Shown: positions 33,952 to 42,690 of the stretch, piece by piece
Numbering within the stretch: the stretch's first letter is position 1
Layout: each line of letters starts with the position of its first letter
Assembly: GCF_000278135.1 (NCBI RefSeq)
Contig: NZ_JH725025.1
Coordinates: forward strand, 21,204-85,203
Length of the DNA: 64,000 nt
Source: Candidatus Bartonella washoeensis Sb944nv
GTDB lineage: Bacteria; Pseudomonadota; Alphaproteobacteria; Rhizobiales; Rhizobiaceae
Direction of reading: 5' to 3'
Translations under genes and position numbers: made by a program
The notes under the pieces: generated by a model
Told to the model about the DNA's origin: nothing
Database searches by the model: none
Seen by the model: only the letters and a program-made list of their open reading frames with translations

Positions 33952-34406
33952 TCAAAATGGTATGCTATCATTAAAAGATGTACTGTAATCAGCGGCTCCT
34001 GAAGCTACAGCATAACTTTTTGTAGTGACAGATGAAGGGGCAGGGGATGCAGGTTGATTTTTCTTTGCATCAAGTAAATACAATTCGCCTTTGAATTGTG
34101 GTAAGACAATCTCTGTTGAAGAATATTCACTACCGTTTTTATCTTTCCATTTCCGTGTTTGTAATTTTCCTTCTATGTGTAAACTTTTGAACCTTTGCTT
34201 AGGTATTGAAGAGCAATTTTTGCTAAATGGGGATTGAAAACTACCACGGAATGCCATTCTGTCCTTTCTATTTTTTGATTGGTCTTTTTATCTGTATAGC
34301 TTTCAGAAGTCGCCATACGAAAATTGACCACTTCTGCTCCAGAAGTCATAGTTTTGCTTTCGGGATCAGCACCAAGGCGCCCGATTAATGTCACTTTATT
34401 TAGCAT
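33952..34406 (-). pseudogene. ssb: Phage single-stranded DNA-binding protein, frameshifted
   Basis: The first frame gives an OB-fold SSB start (MLNKVTLIGRLGADPESKTM, EVVNFRMATSESYTDKKTNQKIERTEWHSVVVF...LSKGSKVYT) and stops. Two bases later in frame the protein continues IEGKLQTRKWKDKNGSEYSSTEIVLPQFKGELYLLD, ending NDSIPF, the acidic partner-binding tip. An extra AC in an ACAC repeat at the join (GTTTACACATAG) explains the shift; removing two bases restores an SSB of about 150 residues. A second chromosomal ssb is presumably present elsewhere. Confidence 0.75.
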
Positions 34407-34599
34407 ATTTGTAGCCCCATTAGATTTGCAATTTATACATGAAAAATCTTATCATGATTTGCATATTTATTCAAATAATTCAGATTATTAATAACAGTTT
34501 TTAAAGTATTAAATTACATTTAATATGCAAAAAAACATAGATAGTTCAGTATTTATTTAAAACTCTTGATATACATACATAAATGTATTAACATAAGAT

Positions 34600-34901
34600 A
34601 TGAAAATAAGATTTGAATGGGATGAAACTAAAGCAAAAAGTAATCTTAGAAAGCACCGTGTAAGTTTTGAAATAGCGGCACGTGTTTTTGCAGATCCATT
34701 CGCTATGGTTAAACAGGACCGTATTGAAAACGGAGAATATCGTTGGCAAACTTTGGGGCTTGTGGATGGCTTTTTACTGCTGCTTGTAGCGCATACTGTC
34801 TCCATGATGATAAAGATGGCATAGAGGTAATCCGTATTATTTCAGCGCGGCGCGCCAATTCGAAAGAGAGGAAACGTTATGAAGAAGAAAGTTCGTTATG
34901 A
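34600..34901 (+). pseudogene. brnT: BrnT-family toxin with a one-base frameshift
   Basis: The frame opens MKIRFEWDETKAKSNLRKHRVSFEIAARVFADPFAM...NGEYRWQTLGLVDGFLLLLVAHTV, a standard BrnT. It then shifts and would stop at MIKMA. In another frame the family's C-terminus follows at once: HDDKDGIEVIRIISARRANSKERKRYEE, ending at 34901. A single-base indel near GTCTCC (about 34798-34803) accounts for it. The toxin, a RelE-like ribonuclease, loses its catalytic C-terminal region as written. Its partner brnA overlaps the last 23 bases. Confidence 0.75.
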
Positions 34902-35184
34902 AATTGATGTAGGTAACTTATCACCTTTGACAGATAAACAGAGAGTTGAAGTTGATAAACTGGCTGCAATGCCAGACAGTGCAATTGATCATAGTGATAT
35001 TCCACCACTCAATGATGCATTTTGGAAAAACGCCGTTCGTAATCCATTCTATAAACCCACTAAAACTGTTACAACAGTGCGTGTGGATTCAGATGTGCTA
35101 GCGTGGCTTAAGAGTCAAGGGAAAGGGTATCAAACGCGGATTAACGCCATTTTACGTGACGCCATGCTTCGTTCGATGCGTTAA
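34879..35184 (+). CDS. brnA: BrnA-family antitoxin
   Basis: A 101-residue antitoxin: N-terminal toxin-neutralising part (YEIDVGNLSPLTDKQRVEVDKLAAMPDSAIDHSDIPPL) and a C-terminal ribbon-helix-helix DNA-binding domain (TVTTVRVDSDVLAWLKSQGKGYQTRINAILRDAMLRSM). It begins inside the 3' end of brnT behind AGAGGAAACGTT, the usual overlap. It remains intact although the toxin is frameshifted, so the system is probably no longer addictive. Confidence 0.82.
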   Translation: MKKKVRYEIDVGNLSPLTDKQRVEVDKLAAMPDSAIDHSDIPPLNDAFWKNAVRNPFYKPTKTVTTVRVDSDVLAWLKSQGKGYQTRINAILRDAMLRSMR

Positions 35185-35196
35185 CTTTTCCTCCAC

Positions 35197-35532
35197 TTAA
35201 AGCGCATCAAGCGGTTTCCGATAGTTTTTTATGCCTTTGTTGATTTCATCAATCAGAGGTTCGTAATTGAGAACGCTTTTCGGAATACCACCCCCATAAA
35301 CCCACGCTTTCACCTGCGCTTTTGTGCTAAAATCTGCATTTTCTGGTATGGTGTAATACTGGCCGCCATCAAACTTTTCACACTCTCTTGTGCCATCTTC
35401 ATATTCGTAGAGGTTGTAAAAATACTCTTCTGCTCCATCGCCCCATGGAACATAGCCAACCGCCGTTGCAACAAACTCTTTTTGCCTTGGCTGTTTACGT
35501 TTTTTTAAGAACAGATGTTTTAAAATACCCAT
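35197..35532 (-). CDS. Hypothetical phage protein
   Basis: A protein of about 111 residues from ATG 35532 (MGILKHLFLKKRKQPRQKEFVATAVGYVPWGDGAEEYFYNLYEYEDGTRECEKFDGGQYY...). The basic start is followed by a beta-rich part with repeated aromatic/acidic residues. No signal peptide. No family recognised. It faces brnTA convergently. Confidence 0.5.
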   Translation of the reverse strand: MGILKHLFLKKRKQPRQKEFVATAVGYVPWGDGAEEYFYNLYEYEDGTRECEKFDGGQYYTIPENADFSTKAQVKAWVYGGGIPKSVLNYEPLIDEINKGIKNYRKPLDAL

Positions 35533-35699
35533 GCTTTTAGTCCATAATTTTACCAATTGGTCTATTTGCCTCAAATTTGACCGTACAGAGTCGTTTTTAC
35601 CTCCAACGTGGTAATTTCAAAAAATACCAAATCGCTCTGTACGGTGCTTTTTTGTAGATTTAAACGCATGTCTAATCCAAAAATGATCAGCACTTTTCA

Positions 35700-36329
35700 C
35701 TATTTTGCTGTCTCAAATGTTTTTATTTTTCCCCCAATGCCATTTAAAACTTTTTCAAGCTCTTGTTTGTGAACAACCCTTAATGGACTAAAATGCTCTC
35801 TTGCTGCCTTTTCTTTCAGCCTTTTTGCACGGGTGTTCAAAACAGCTTTGCGAACAAGACTGGCTTTGGTCAAAAGCCTGTTTTCTAGATCATGACACAA
35901 TCTCACAAGCTCGCGAGTGCTAGGGAAAAACGTATCGGATAAACCTTCTATCTCATCACACAAAATCCGTTTAACCGTTGTCATCAGTGACCATGCAGAA
36001 ACATTTTCCAAAACCATTCCATAGGTCAACGCCATCCCCGCATGATCTGCCTGTTGTGATATCTTTAAACCACATGAAAGCATCCGAAGTGCTTTGGCTA
36101 TGTCCTCTTTGCTCGCTTTTACTGAAAACAGCTCTTGCAATTGATCACAAGCATCTAAGGCTATCGTTTCCTGCTGTTTGGTTAACTGGCTGCCATCCTT
36201 CAAAACCAAAGGGAACCCCTCTGCTATCATCCCGTGAATGTGCTTCAAAGAAACCTCTAGATCCGATATCAAGGACGCTGTCTGCGAGGCGTTCACTAAT
36301 GCTTTTTTGCTTTTGAGGGTAATTTCCAT
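35700..36329 (-). CDS. Hypothetical phage replication-region protein
   Basis: A 209-residue, largely helical protein (EITLKSKKALVNASQTASLISDLEVSLKHIHGMIAEGFPLVLKDGSQLTKQQETIALDACDQLQEL... and LVRLCHDLENRLLTKASLVRKAVLNTRAKRLKEKAAREHF). Its first 185 bases overlap the 3' end of the DUF1376 gene in another frame. Position next to a replication initiator-like gene suggests a DNA replication accessory, but I do not recognise it. Confidence 0.5.
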   Translation of the reverse strand: MEITLKSKKALVNASQTASLISDLEVSLKHIHGMIAEGFPLVLKDGSQLTKQQETIALDACDQLQELFSVKASKEDIAKALRMLSCGLKISQQADHAGMALTYGMVLENVSAWSLMTTVKRILCDEIEGLSDTFFPSTRELVRLCHDLENRLLTKASLVRKAVLNTRAKRLKEKAAREHFSPLRVVHKQELEKVLNGIGGKIKTFETAK

Positions 36330-37206
36330 AGTTTTGTCCTTTCTTTAAATCCTCGATAGCCTTTCGCACCCAGTTACGCCATGTTGCTTTCCAATCAGTT
36401 TTGCATGCATCCTTGCCTGCTTTAGCTTTCCAATAATCTCGAAATTTTGCGATTTCGACTTTTACACGCTCTGGGGGTAAGCCCTCTTCGATTGCAAAAT
36501 CGTAATCGGGTTCAAAATCCTCTGGCAATCGACAACCGCGATTAGCTTGCGCTTGTTTTGCTTTTTGGGGAACTTTCTCTTGCTCGTGAGGGGATGGTTG
36601 GGTTTCTGATGTTGTTGCGATTTGCTCTGGTAGGCTTTCGCAAGCATGAACCTCTGTTGGTTCATGAATCAAATTGGTCGTTTCTAAATTTTCTGAATCG
36701 ATTTCTTTTTTTGCTAATACGATAGTATTAGTTTTTTTATAACTGTTAATGTTATTGTTATATGGTATCGATTGCGTATCGCTTTCGTATTCAGTTCGTA
36801 TAGAATCCGTATTACTTCCGTATTTAGTTTGTATAGATTCCGTATTACACTTTACATCTTTTTCTTTAGATTTTTTCCATCTAGCACTAACAGCTTTTGA
36901 TGCAGCTTCCGATTTTCCCACGCTATCATTTAATTCTGCTTCAACATCTAGATTCCATAAACGACCATCTTCTAAACGAATAATATGACCAGTGCTCTGT
37001 AAAACGTCTAATGCTTTTACAAATGCTTTCACTGAATAGCCAGTATAATTAGCCCAAACCTTAATGCTATTTAAAAGAGGTTCACCCGTGTGAAGCATTT
37101 GCAACCGTAACCTCATGTATATATTGCCTTCAATAGAAGACAAACAAGTGAGATCAAGAATCCATTTATCGGCAAAAAGCCTTGTCCAAGGTATTTTACT
37201 GGACAT
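36145..37206 (-). CDS. DUF1376-like phage replication protein
   Basis: A 353-residue protein. The N-terminus (WTRLFADKWILDLTCLSSIEGNIYMRLRLQMLHTGEPLLNSIKVWANYTGYSVKAFVKALDVLQSTGHIIRLEDGRLWN) is a winged-helix DUF1376-type domain found in phage replication genes. A linker with degenerate repeats (IQTKYGSNTDS / IRTEYESDTQS) follows, then a C-terminal domain (EPDYDFAIEEGLPPERVKVEIAKFRDYWKAKAGKDACKTDWKATWRNWVRKA) common in phage helicase-loader-like proteins. It overlaps both neighbours. Likely recruits host helicase. Confidence 0.65.
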   Translation of the reverse strand: MSSKIPWTRLFADKWILDLTCLSSIEGNIYMRLRLQMLHTGEPLLNSIKVWANYTGYSVKAFVKALDVLQSTGHIIRLEDGRLWNLDVEAELNDSVGKSEAASKAVSARWKKSKEKDVKCNTESIQTKYGSNTDSIRTEYESDTQSIPYNNNINSYKKTNTIVLAKKEIDSENLETTNLIHEPTEVHACESLPEQIATTSETQPSPHEQEKVPQKAKQAQANRGCRLPEDFEPDYDFAIEEGLPPERVKVEIAKFRDYWKAKAGKDACKTDWKATWRNWVRKAIEDLKKGQNYGNYPQKQKSISERLADSVLDIGSRGFFEAHSRDDSRGVPFGFEGWQPVNQTAGNDSLRCL

Positions 37207-37675
37207 GTATACCCCCTTCTTTCATTAAATATAAAATTGCTAAAGCGTCTGCTTCGTTGTCATCTTTAGGTGCATGTCCTTTTGCACATACTGCCTTAAT
37301 CATTTCTTCTTTTGAGGCATTGCCTTTTCCTGTTGTTGCCTTCTTAATTGTGCCAACAGGAATGCCTTTGTAAGGAATTCTGTGATGTTCACACCAAGCG
37401 TTTAAGATCCCTAGCAAGCCACCATAAACATGAGAAGCATCTGTCCCTACATGCCGGCGCACTTCTTCAAAATACACTGCGTCAATTTCATCAACGGATC
37501 TCTTTAGTTCAGTAAGCCATTGCTTAAAGCGTAAATAACGCATACCACCGCCTTCAAAATGATGTGATTGAAAATGTTCTGTATCGCTTGTTATACGACC
37601 ATCCGCACCGCAAATCGCCCAGCTTGTCTTGGTACCTAGATCAAGACATAGAATGGTTTGTGCATTGATGATCAT
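37196..37675 (-). CDS. RuvC-like Holliday junction resolvase (phage type)
   Basis: A 159-residue RNase H-fold nuclease: LCLDLGTKTSWAIC (first Asp), AVYFEEVRRHVGTDASHVYGGLLGIL (Glu), IPVGTIKKATTGKGNASKEEMI and APKDDNEADALAILYL (last Asp pair), the catalytic pattern of phage RuvC-like resolvases. It would cut branched DNA during replication or recombination. It overlaps the DUF1376 gene by 11 bases and starts the leftward replication block. Confidence 0.75.
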   Translation of the reverse strand: MIINAQTILCLDLGTKTSWAICGADGRITSDTEHFQSHHFEGGGMRYLRFKQWLTELKRSVDEIDAVYFEEVRRHVGTDASHVYGGLLGILNAWCEHHRIPYKGIPVGTIKKATTGKGNASKEEMIKAVCAKGHAPKDDNEADALAILYLMKEGGIHVQ

Positions 37676-37812
37676 AATCCCCCCTTAAGGCTGTTGTGTA
37701 TTTATACGTGCGCTGTGACAGAGCGCTTAGAAATTGCCTGTCTTGCAAAAATGTTTTTGAAAAAGTAACCTCCCAATGATTCTAAAAAAGTGGGGAGGGG
37801 AAAGATGCAAGA

Positions 37813-38163
37813 ATGGATAAATATATTTCTTACAGCTTTTTGTCATTTATTGCATCTCTTTTATTGGCACTTATTTTAAGACACAAAGACAAGAAAGGAC
37901 TAGAAAAACAATTTATAGAACGCGACAAACAAACTGTCGCTCTTGAAAAGATTGCCATGTGCTCAGAACAAAACGTGAAAATTTTATTAAAAGATAAAGA
38001 TATACGTACTTTGAAAGAGCTACTACATATTGAAGCAGACTTTGATTTACTAGAAACAGAACAAGGTATTTCACGTATCGCTATAAGGATGCAAATCAAA
38101 TATACAATCGGTTGGTTCTGCAATCACATACGCACGCAGATATCTTTTAGGTATGCTTCTTAA
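37813..38163 (+). CDS. Small membrane-anchored protein fused out of frame to recombinase remnant
   Basis: A 116-residue frame. The N-terminus has one membrane segment (FLSFIASLLLALILRHK) followed by a charged helical region (KKGLEKQFIERDKQTVALEKIAMCSEQNVKILLKDKDIRTLKELLHIEADFDLL). The last 20 residues (WFCNHIRTQISFRYAS) are the ERF recombinase sequence read in the wrong frame, so the gene has lost its own 3' end in a deletion that joined it to the remnant beside it. Confidence 0.45.
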   Translation: MDKYISYSFLSFIASLLLALILRHKDKKGLEKQFIERDKQTVALEKIAMCSEQNVKILLKDKDIRTLKELLHIEADFDLLETEQGISRIAIRMQIKYTIGWFCNHIRTQISFRYAS

Positions 38164-38407
38164 TGTCGTGAGTGAAGATGATGATACGGATGGGAACACA
38201 CCTATTAAAAAGGCTTTTCCACAAAAGATCAATGAAATCAGAAGATTAATAGTACAAACAAAGACAGAAGAAGAAAAGATACTTTCTTATGCGAATGTTG
38301 AAAAACTTGATGATATCTCTGATCAAAGAGCGCAAACCATTTTGCACCTTTTAAAAGATAAACAAAATAAGCAAATGGCACCAACACAACAACAAACGGC
38401 GGTGTGA
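38093..38407 (+). pseudogene. ERF-family single-strand annealing recombinase, C-terminal remnant
   Basis: The frame reads NIQSVGSAITYARRYLLGMLLNVVSEDDDTDGN, the highly conserved core of phage ERF proteins, and continues to the C-terminus (KINEIRRLIVQTKTEEEKILSYANVEKLDDISDQ...). The first half of the protein is missing. An internal ATG at 38153 exists but a product from it would lack the annealing domain. It lies directly before the exonuclease, the usual annealase-exonuclease order. Confidence 0.65.
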
Positions 38408-38408
38408 G

Positions 38409-39032
38409 ATGGAACAAAGGACAGCAGAATGGTTTCAAGCGCGCTTGGGTAAAGTCACAGCATCTCATGTTTACAACGTACTCAGTAAGACAGCAAAAGG
38501 ATTGCCGACAAGCAAATATGAAGACTACAAAATCAAACTCATCACAGAGCGCTTAACAGGGGAAATAAGCCAATCTTATATAACACAGGCTATGCAATGG
38601 GGCATTGAACATGAAGAGGATGCCCTGAAAGATTATGAATTCATTTATGACACCAATGTCACAAAATGCGGATTTATTCAACACCCCAAAATGGAAATGG
38701 CTGGTGCAAGTCCTGATGGGCTTATTGGAGAAGACGGTTTAATCAAAGTCAAATGCCCACAATCAACGAGCCATCTTCGTTTTTTTATGTATGACGAAAT
38801 CAAACCTGAATATATCGCACAGATGCAATTCCAAATGGCATGCACAGGACGCAAATGGTGTCATTTCATTAGCTATAATCCACAATTTGTAGGGAGATCT
38901 ACGGGTTTAAGAATGAAAATCAAACGCATCTTCCGTGATGAGAAACACATTGAAGAGATTAATAAAGCTGTTGAATCCTTTTTAGCAGAAATAGAGCAAG
39001 ATATGAAGCAAATTTTGACAAAAGCCGCTTGA
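38409..39032 (+). CDS. Lambda-exonuclease/YqaJ-family protein with altered active site
   Basis: A 207-residue member of the viral recombinase nuclease family, starting two bases after the ERF stop. It shows EWFQARLGKVTASHVYNVL, HEEDALKDY (Glu70), AGASPDGLIG (Asp103) and the motif that is normally xEIKCP. Here that motif is LIKVKCP (111-117), so the second catalytic acid is replaced by Lys113 (codon AAA at 38745-38747, one base from GAA). The Lys of the motif (Lys115) remains. Loss of the metal-binding Glu should abolish nuclease activity. Otherwise full length. Confidence 0.8.
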   Translation: MEQRTAEWFQARLGKVTASHVYNVLSKTAKGLPTSKYEDYKIKLITERLTGEISQSYITQAMQWGIEHEEDALKDYEFIYDTNVTKCGFIQHPKMEMAGASPDGLIGEDGLIKVKCPQSTSHLRFFMYDEIKPEYIAQMQFQMACTGRKWCHFISYNPQFVGRSTGLRMKIKRIFRDEKHIEEINKAVESFLAEIEQDMKQILTKAA

Positions 39033-39105
39033 AGTTTATGGGGGTGCTTCTCTCCTCCCGAGTGCCCCCACCCATAATTAATATAAAAAAGAGAAAGATA
39101 ATGAG

Positions 39106-39309
39106 ATGATATTTGATGATGGCGATAGATATGTAACGACACGTGAGTGTGCACAGCTTTTTAGTGTATCTACAACAACGATTCGCAATTGGGCGCTTCA
39201 AGGAGAGTTCCCCCAACCCTATAAGCTAGGGAGAGCAGTAAGGTGGAGAAAGAAAGAGATCTTAGCATTTACACCAAAGAAAAATAAGGAGCAAATAAGA
39301 ACAAATTAG
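39106..39309 (+). CDS. Helix-turn-helix excisionase/AlpA-like protein
   Basis: A 67-residue MerR-like winged HTH: DRYVTTRECAQLFSVSTTTIRNWALQGEFPQPYKLGRAVRWRKKEILAF. This is the signature of AlpA/excisionase-type regulators. Its place just inside the tRNA-proximal att site makes a directionality factor or integrase regulator plausible. It is followed by the right-hand copies of the AAGGTGG arm-like repeats. Confidence 0.7.
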   Translation: MIFDDGDRYVTTRECAQLFSVSTTTIRNWALQGEFPQPYKLGRAVRWRKKEILAFTPKKNKEQIRTN

Positions 39310-39330
39310 ATAAAGTTATATAAACTATAG

Positions 39331-39349
39331 AAGGTGGTCTAAAAGGTAG
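39331..39349 (+). promoter_or_regulatory. Arm-type repeat copies near tRNA-side att
   Basis: aaggtggtctaaaaggt at 39331-39347 is identical to 565-581 near the other end, giving two heptamer-like units (AAGGTGG and AAGGTAG). It lies 58 bases from the att repeat. Confidence 0.45.
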
Positions 39350-39408
39350 TCTGAAAATTGCCAATTAAAGAAAAAATCCATATATTTCAATATGTTAAAG
39401 ACACAAAA

Positions 39409-39484
<76 letters not shown>

Positions 39485-39692
39485 ATAACCATGCACAGGC
39501 ACTAGCACAAACTAATAAAAAGGAAAATAGAAAATTATCAGTTTTTGTGCACATTTTTAAAAAACTTTATCACAAATTATAAAATAATCAGATTCTTTAT
39601 TTTTTTACCATCTCTTTCAAAAATTTCAGATATTATTCTCACGTTAATATTTAGTCAAAGCATGGGTAAGAATCCATCATTTCGTTATTAGA

Positions 39693-41051
39693 TCACGAAT
39701 CAGAAGAGGCTCCTTGAGTAGAAAGATATTTTTCTAGCCAGTGAATATTATAATTACCATCTGTAACATCTTGATTGTTAATGAGATCGCGAAAGAGAGG
39801 CAATGTGGTTTTGATTCCATCAACCACAAATTCATCTAAAGCACGCCGTAAACGCATCATGCATTCTAAACGTGTGCGTCCGTGAACAATCAGCTTTCCA
39901 ATCATGCTATCATAATAAGGTGGAATGCGATAACCTGAATAAGCACCTGAATCAACCCGAATTCCTAAACCTCCAGGTGTATGAAAATGTGTAATAGTTC
40001 CTGGTGATGGAGTAAAGTTAACCGGATCTTCCGCATTGATACGGCATTCAATAGCATGGCCAGAAAAACAGATATCGTCTTGTGCAACTGAAAGGCCGCA
40101 GTCTGATGCAATACGAATTTGCTCATGAACTAAATCTATACCTGTAATTGCTTCAGTTACAGGATGCTCAACTTGTAAACGCGTATTCATCTCAATAAAA
40201 TAGAATTCGCCATTTTCATAGAGAAATTCAATGGTGCCTGCTCCACGATATCCAAGTTGCGCACAAGCTTTTGCGACAATATCGCCAATTTTTTTTCTTT
40301 CAGTTTCATTAAGAGCAGGTGAAGTAGCTTCTTCCCATATTTTTTGATGACGTCGTTGAAGTGAACAATCGCGTTCTCCTAAATGGATAGCATTTCCTGC
40401 TCCATCACCTACAATTTGAATTTCAATATGGCGTGGCTTTTCTAAATATTTCTCAATATAAACAGCGTCATCACCGAAAGCTGCTGCCGCTTCTGAACGG
40501 GTTGTTTCGAGAGCTAGAGCAAATTCTTTCTCAGAATGAACAACTTTCATGCCGCGTCCACCACCACCGGCAGAAGCTTTAATAATAACGGGATAACCAA
40601 TTTCACTCGCAGTACGTAAAGCCTCTATTTCTTCAGTGATAGCTCCATCGGAACCTGGTACTACGGGAATTCCGAGTTTTTTAGCGGTTTTCTTTGCTTC
40701 GATTTTGTCGCCCATGATTCGAATATGAGCAGCCGTTGGGCCAATAAATGTAATATCATGGGCTTCTAGAACATCTGCAAACTTTGCATTTTCCGAAAGA
40801 AAGCCATAGCCTGGGTGAACAGCATCAGCCCCTGTAATTTCGCACGCAGCGATAATTTGCTGAATACTCAAATAAGAATCACGAGCTGGGGGAGGCCCAA
40901 TACAAACACTTTCATCAGAAAGACGAACATGCATTGCATCAGCGTCAGCAGTTGAGTGAACCGCTACAGTTTTTATTCCAAGTTCTTTGCAGGCGCGCAA
41001 AACGCGAAGAGCAATTTCTCCCCGATTAGCAATGAGGACTTTCTGAATCAT
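39693..41051 (-). CDS. accC: Biotin carboxylase subunit of acetyl-CoA carboxylase
   Basis: A 452-residue ATP-grasp enzyme that carboxylates biotin on AccB, the first step of fatty-acid synthesis. Clear family sequence: [43 protein letters not shown]-binding [42 protein letters not shown] and catalytic [16 protein letters not shown]. Normal length. It follows accB by 14 bases in a leftward operon. Chromosomal, outside the prophage. Confidence 0.96.
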   Translation of the reverse strand: MIQKVLIANRGEIALRVLRACKELGIKTVAVHSTADADAMHVRLSDESVCIGPPPARDSYLSIQQIIAACEITGADAVHPGYGFLSENAKFADVLEAHDITFIGPTAAHIRIMGDKIEAKKTAKKLGIPVVPGSDGAITEEIEALRTASEIGYPVIIKASAGGGGRGMKVVHSEKEFALALETTRSEAAAAFGDDAVYIEKYLEKPRHIEIQIVGDGAGNAIHLGERDCSLQRRHQKIWEEATSPALNETERKKIGDIVAKACAQLGYRGAGTIEFLYENGEFYFIEMNTRLQVEHPVTEAITGIDLVHEQIRIASDCGLSVAQDDICFSGHAIECRINAEDPVNFTPSPGTITHFHTPGGLGIRVDSGAYSGYRIPPYYDSMIGKLIVHGRTRLECMMRLRRALDEFVVDGIKTTLPLFRDLINNQDVTDGNYNIHWLEKYLSTQGASSDS

Positions 41052-41065
41052 AATTGCTCCTCGCT

Positions 41066-41560
41066 TTATTCAACAACAATAAGTGGTTCACCAAACTCAA
41101 CGGGTTGGCCATCTTTAACAAAAATAGTGGTCACCGTACCTGAGCGTGGTGATGGAATTTGATTCATCGTTTTCATCGCTTCAATGATAAGTAACGTTTG
41201 TCCTTCAGAAACATTTTGCCCTACTTCTACAAAAGATTGAGCTCCTGGCGAAGGTGCAAGATAGGCTGTACCAACCATTGGAGACGTTATTGCATTCTTT
41301 AATTTGTCTTCTTGTGGAGAGATTTCAGTTATTGGAGCAGGAGTAGAAGGTACAGCAACAGTAGGAGTGGAAATAGGAGCGTAAATTGTTTGTTCGGGAG
41401 TGGTGGAAGTGTTTTGCCTTGATACACAAATACGAAGTCCACCTTGTTCAAGTTCAATATTTGTCAAATGTGTATCATTCAAAATTTCAGCAAGGTCACG
41501 GATAATTTTCGTATCAATTGCGGCGGTATGTTTTGCCGCGTCCACTTTTTTTGTTGCCAT
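41066..41560 (-). CDS. accB: Biotin carboxyl carrier protein of acetyl-CoA carboxylase
   Basis: A carrier of about 164 residues from ATG 41560 (AAGGAG upstream; a longer frame to 41596 is not needed). The biotinyl domain at the C-terminus has the acceptor lysine in [12 protein letters not shown] and the flanking [33 protein letters not shown]. The central linker is Pro/Thr/Ala-rich ([18 protein letters not shown]), as usual. Works with AccC and the carboxyltransferase encoded elsewhere. Confidence 0.95.
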   Translation of the reverse strand: MATKKVDAAKHTAAIDTKIIRDLAEILNDTHLTNIELEQGGLRICVSRQNTSTTPEQTIYAPISTPTVAVPSTPAPITEISPQEDKLKNAITSPMVGTAYLAPSPGAQSFVEVGQNVSEGQTLLIIEAMKTMNQIPSPRSGTVTTIFVKDGQPVEFGEPLIVVE

Positions 41561-41817
41561 TTTATTTCTAACTCCTTGATCAATGAAGATCGTCATTATT
41601 TAATTCTTATGACTTAATATCTCTAGATTAGGGATGCGCTTTTAACGAGGCTTCTATATAAAAGCTATTTAGTTTTTTCAGAATTATAGTTTGCAATTTA
41701 AAATCAGTGTCTACTCAAAAGAACTGTACTTATAAGCCTGTTATTAAAAAAGAGAAAGCATAAAATCACCTCATTTACGGTATTGTTGACAAAGTTAACG
41801 CGCTAAGGAAAAAATGT

Positions 41818-42690
41818 TCACTCCATATCTTCTATAGCTTCTTTTAGAATATCTTCGCTCACAGCTCCGATAAGCACTTTATCACCAACGATGTAAGAAG
41901 GGGTTCCGGTAATATTGAGTTGAGAGGCAATTCGAATATTTTCTTTAAATGAGTTTTGCAGGTTAGGGTTTTTTATTGCATTGCGCAGCTTTTTCTCATC
42001 TGCTCCTAATGAAACTGCTACTTTTATAGCTTGAGCTTCATTTGCACGACTCATATGCGTTAAAAGCGCTTTATGGAACTGAGAATATTTCTCTGGAAAT
42101 TGTTTTCGAAAAACATAAGCAACACTATGTGCCGCCATAGAATCAGATCCTAAAATTGGTAAATCTTTGATAATAATCCGTAGGTCTGGGTATTTTTTTA
42201 TTAAGTTTTCTATATATGAATAGGAAATTTTACAATATCTGCAATTGTAATCGAAAAAATCAACGAGCACTCTTTTGCCATTTGGATTTCCTAAAACAGC
42301 ATCATGAGGAGATTGAAAAATTTCCTTTTTTAATAAATTGATAACGGAAGCTTGTTCTTGAGATTCTTGCTTGCTTTGTTTTTCCAGCTTTTCTTGAAGG
42401 ATAAGCTGCATTTCAATCATAATTTCTGGATGAGTGAGTAAATATTCTCTTACAATCTTTTGAATATCCTGATCATCGATATGTGGTGTAATTTTTTCTT
42501 TAAGTTGATTTAAAAAGGTGGGATCTTCCAAAAGTTGTTTTTTAAGATTTTCTGAGTTCAAATAATTTGGTGTTTTCTCGCTTGATTTTGTGTTTGATAG
42601 AGAAGGTGAGCAGATTAAAATACTCAAGATAACTATTGCTAAAAATTTTGCACTGAGCGTTGTTTTTTTATGTTGAGATAGATAGGGCAT
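41818..42690 (-). CDS. DsbA-family periplasmic thiol-disulfide oxidoreductase
   Basis: A 290-residue protein with an N-terminal signal segment (LSAKFLAIVILSILICSPSLS), a charged helical N-terminal extension (LLTHPEIMIEMQLILQEKLEKQ) and a thioredoxin-fold DsbA-like domain: VDFFDYNCRYCKISYSYIE with the CRYC redox motif, MAAHSVAYVFRKQFPEKYSQFHKALL and the cis-Pro loop ITGTPSYIVGD. The extension resembles the dimerisation part of DsbG/ScsC-type proteins, so it may be an isomerase or oxidase for envelope proteins. Complete. Confidence 0.85.
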   Translation of the reverse strand: MPYLSQHKKTTLSAKFLAIVILSILICSPSLSNTKSSEKTPNYLNSENLKKQLLEDPTFLNQLKEKITPHIDDQDIQKIVREYLLTHPEIMIEMQLILQEKLEKQSKQESQEQASVINLLKKEIFQSPHDAVLGNPNGKRVLVDFFDYNCRYCKISYSYIENLIKKYPDLRIIIKDLPILGSDSMAAHSVAYVFRKQFPEKYSQFHKALLTHMSRANEAQAIKVAVSLGADEKKLRNAIKNPNLQNSFKENIRIASQLNITGTPSYIVGDKVLIGAVSEDILKEAIEDME

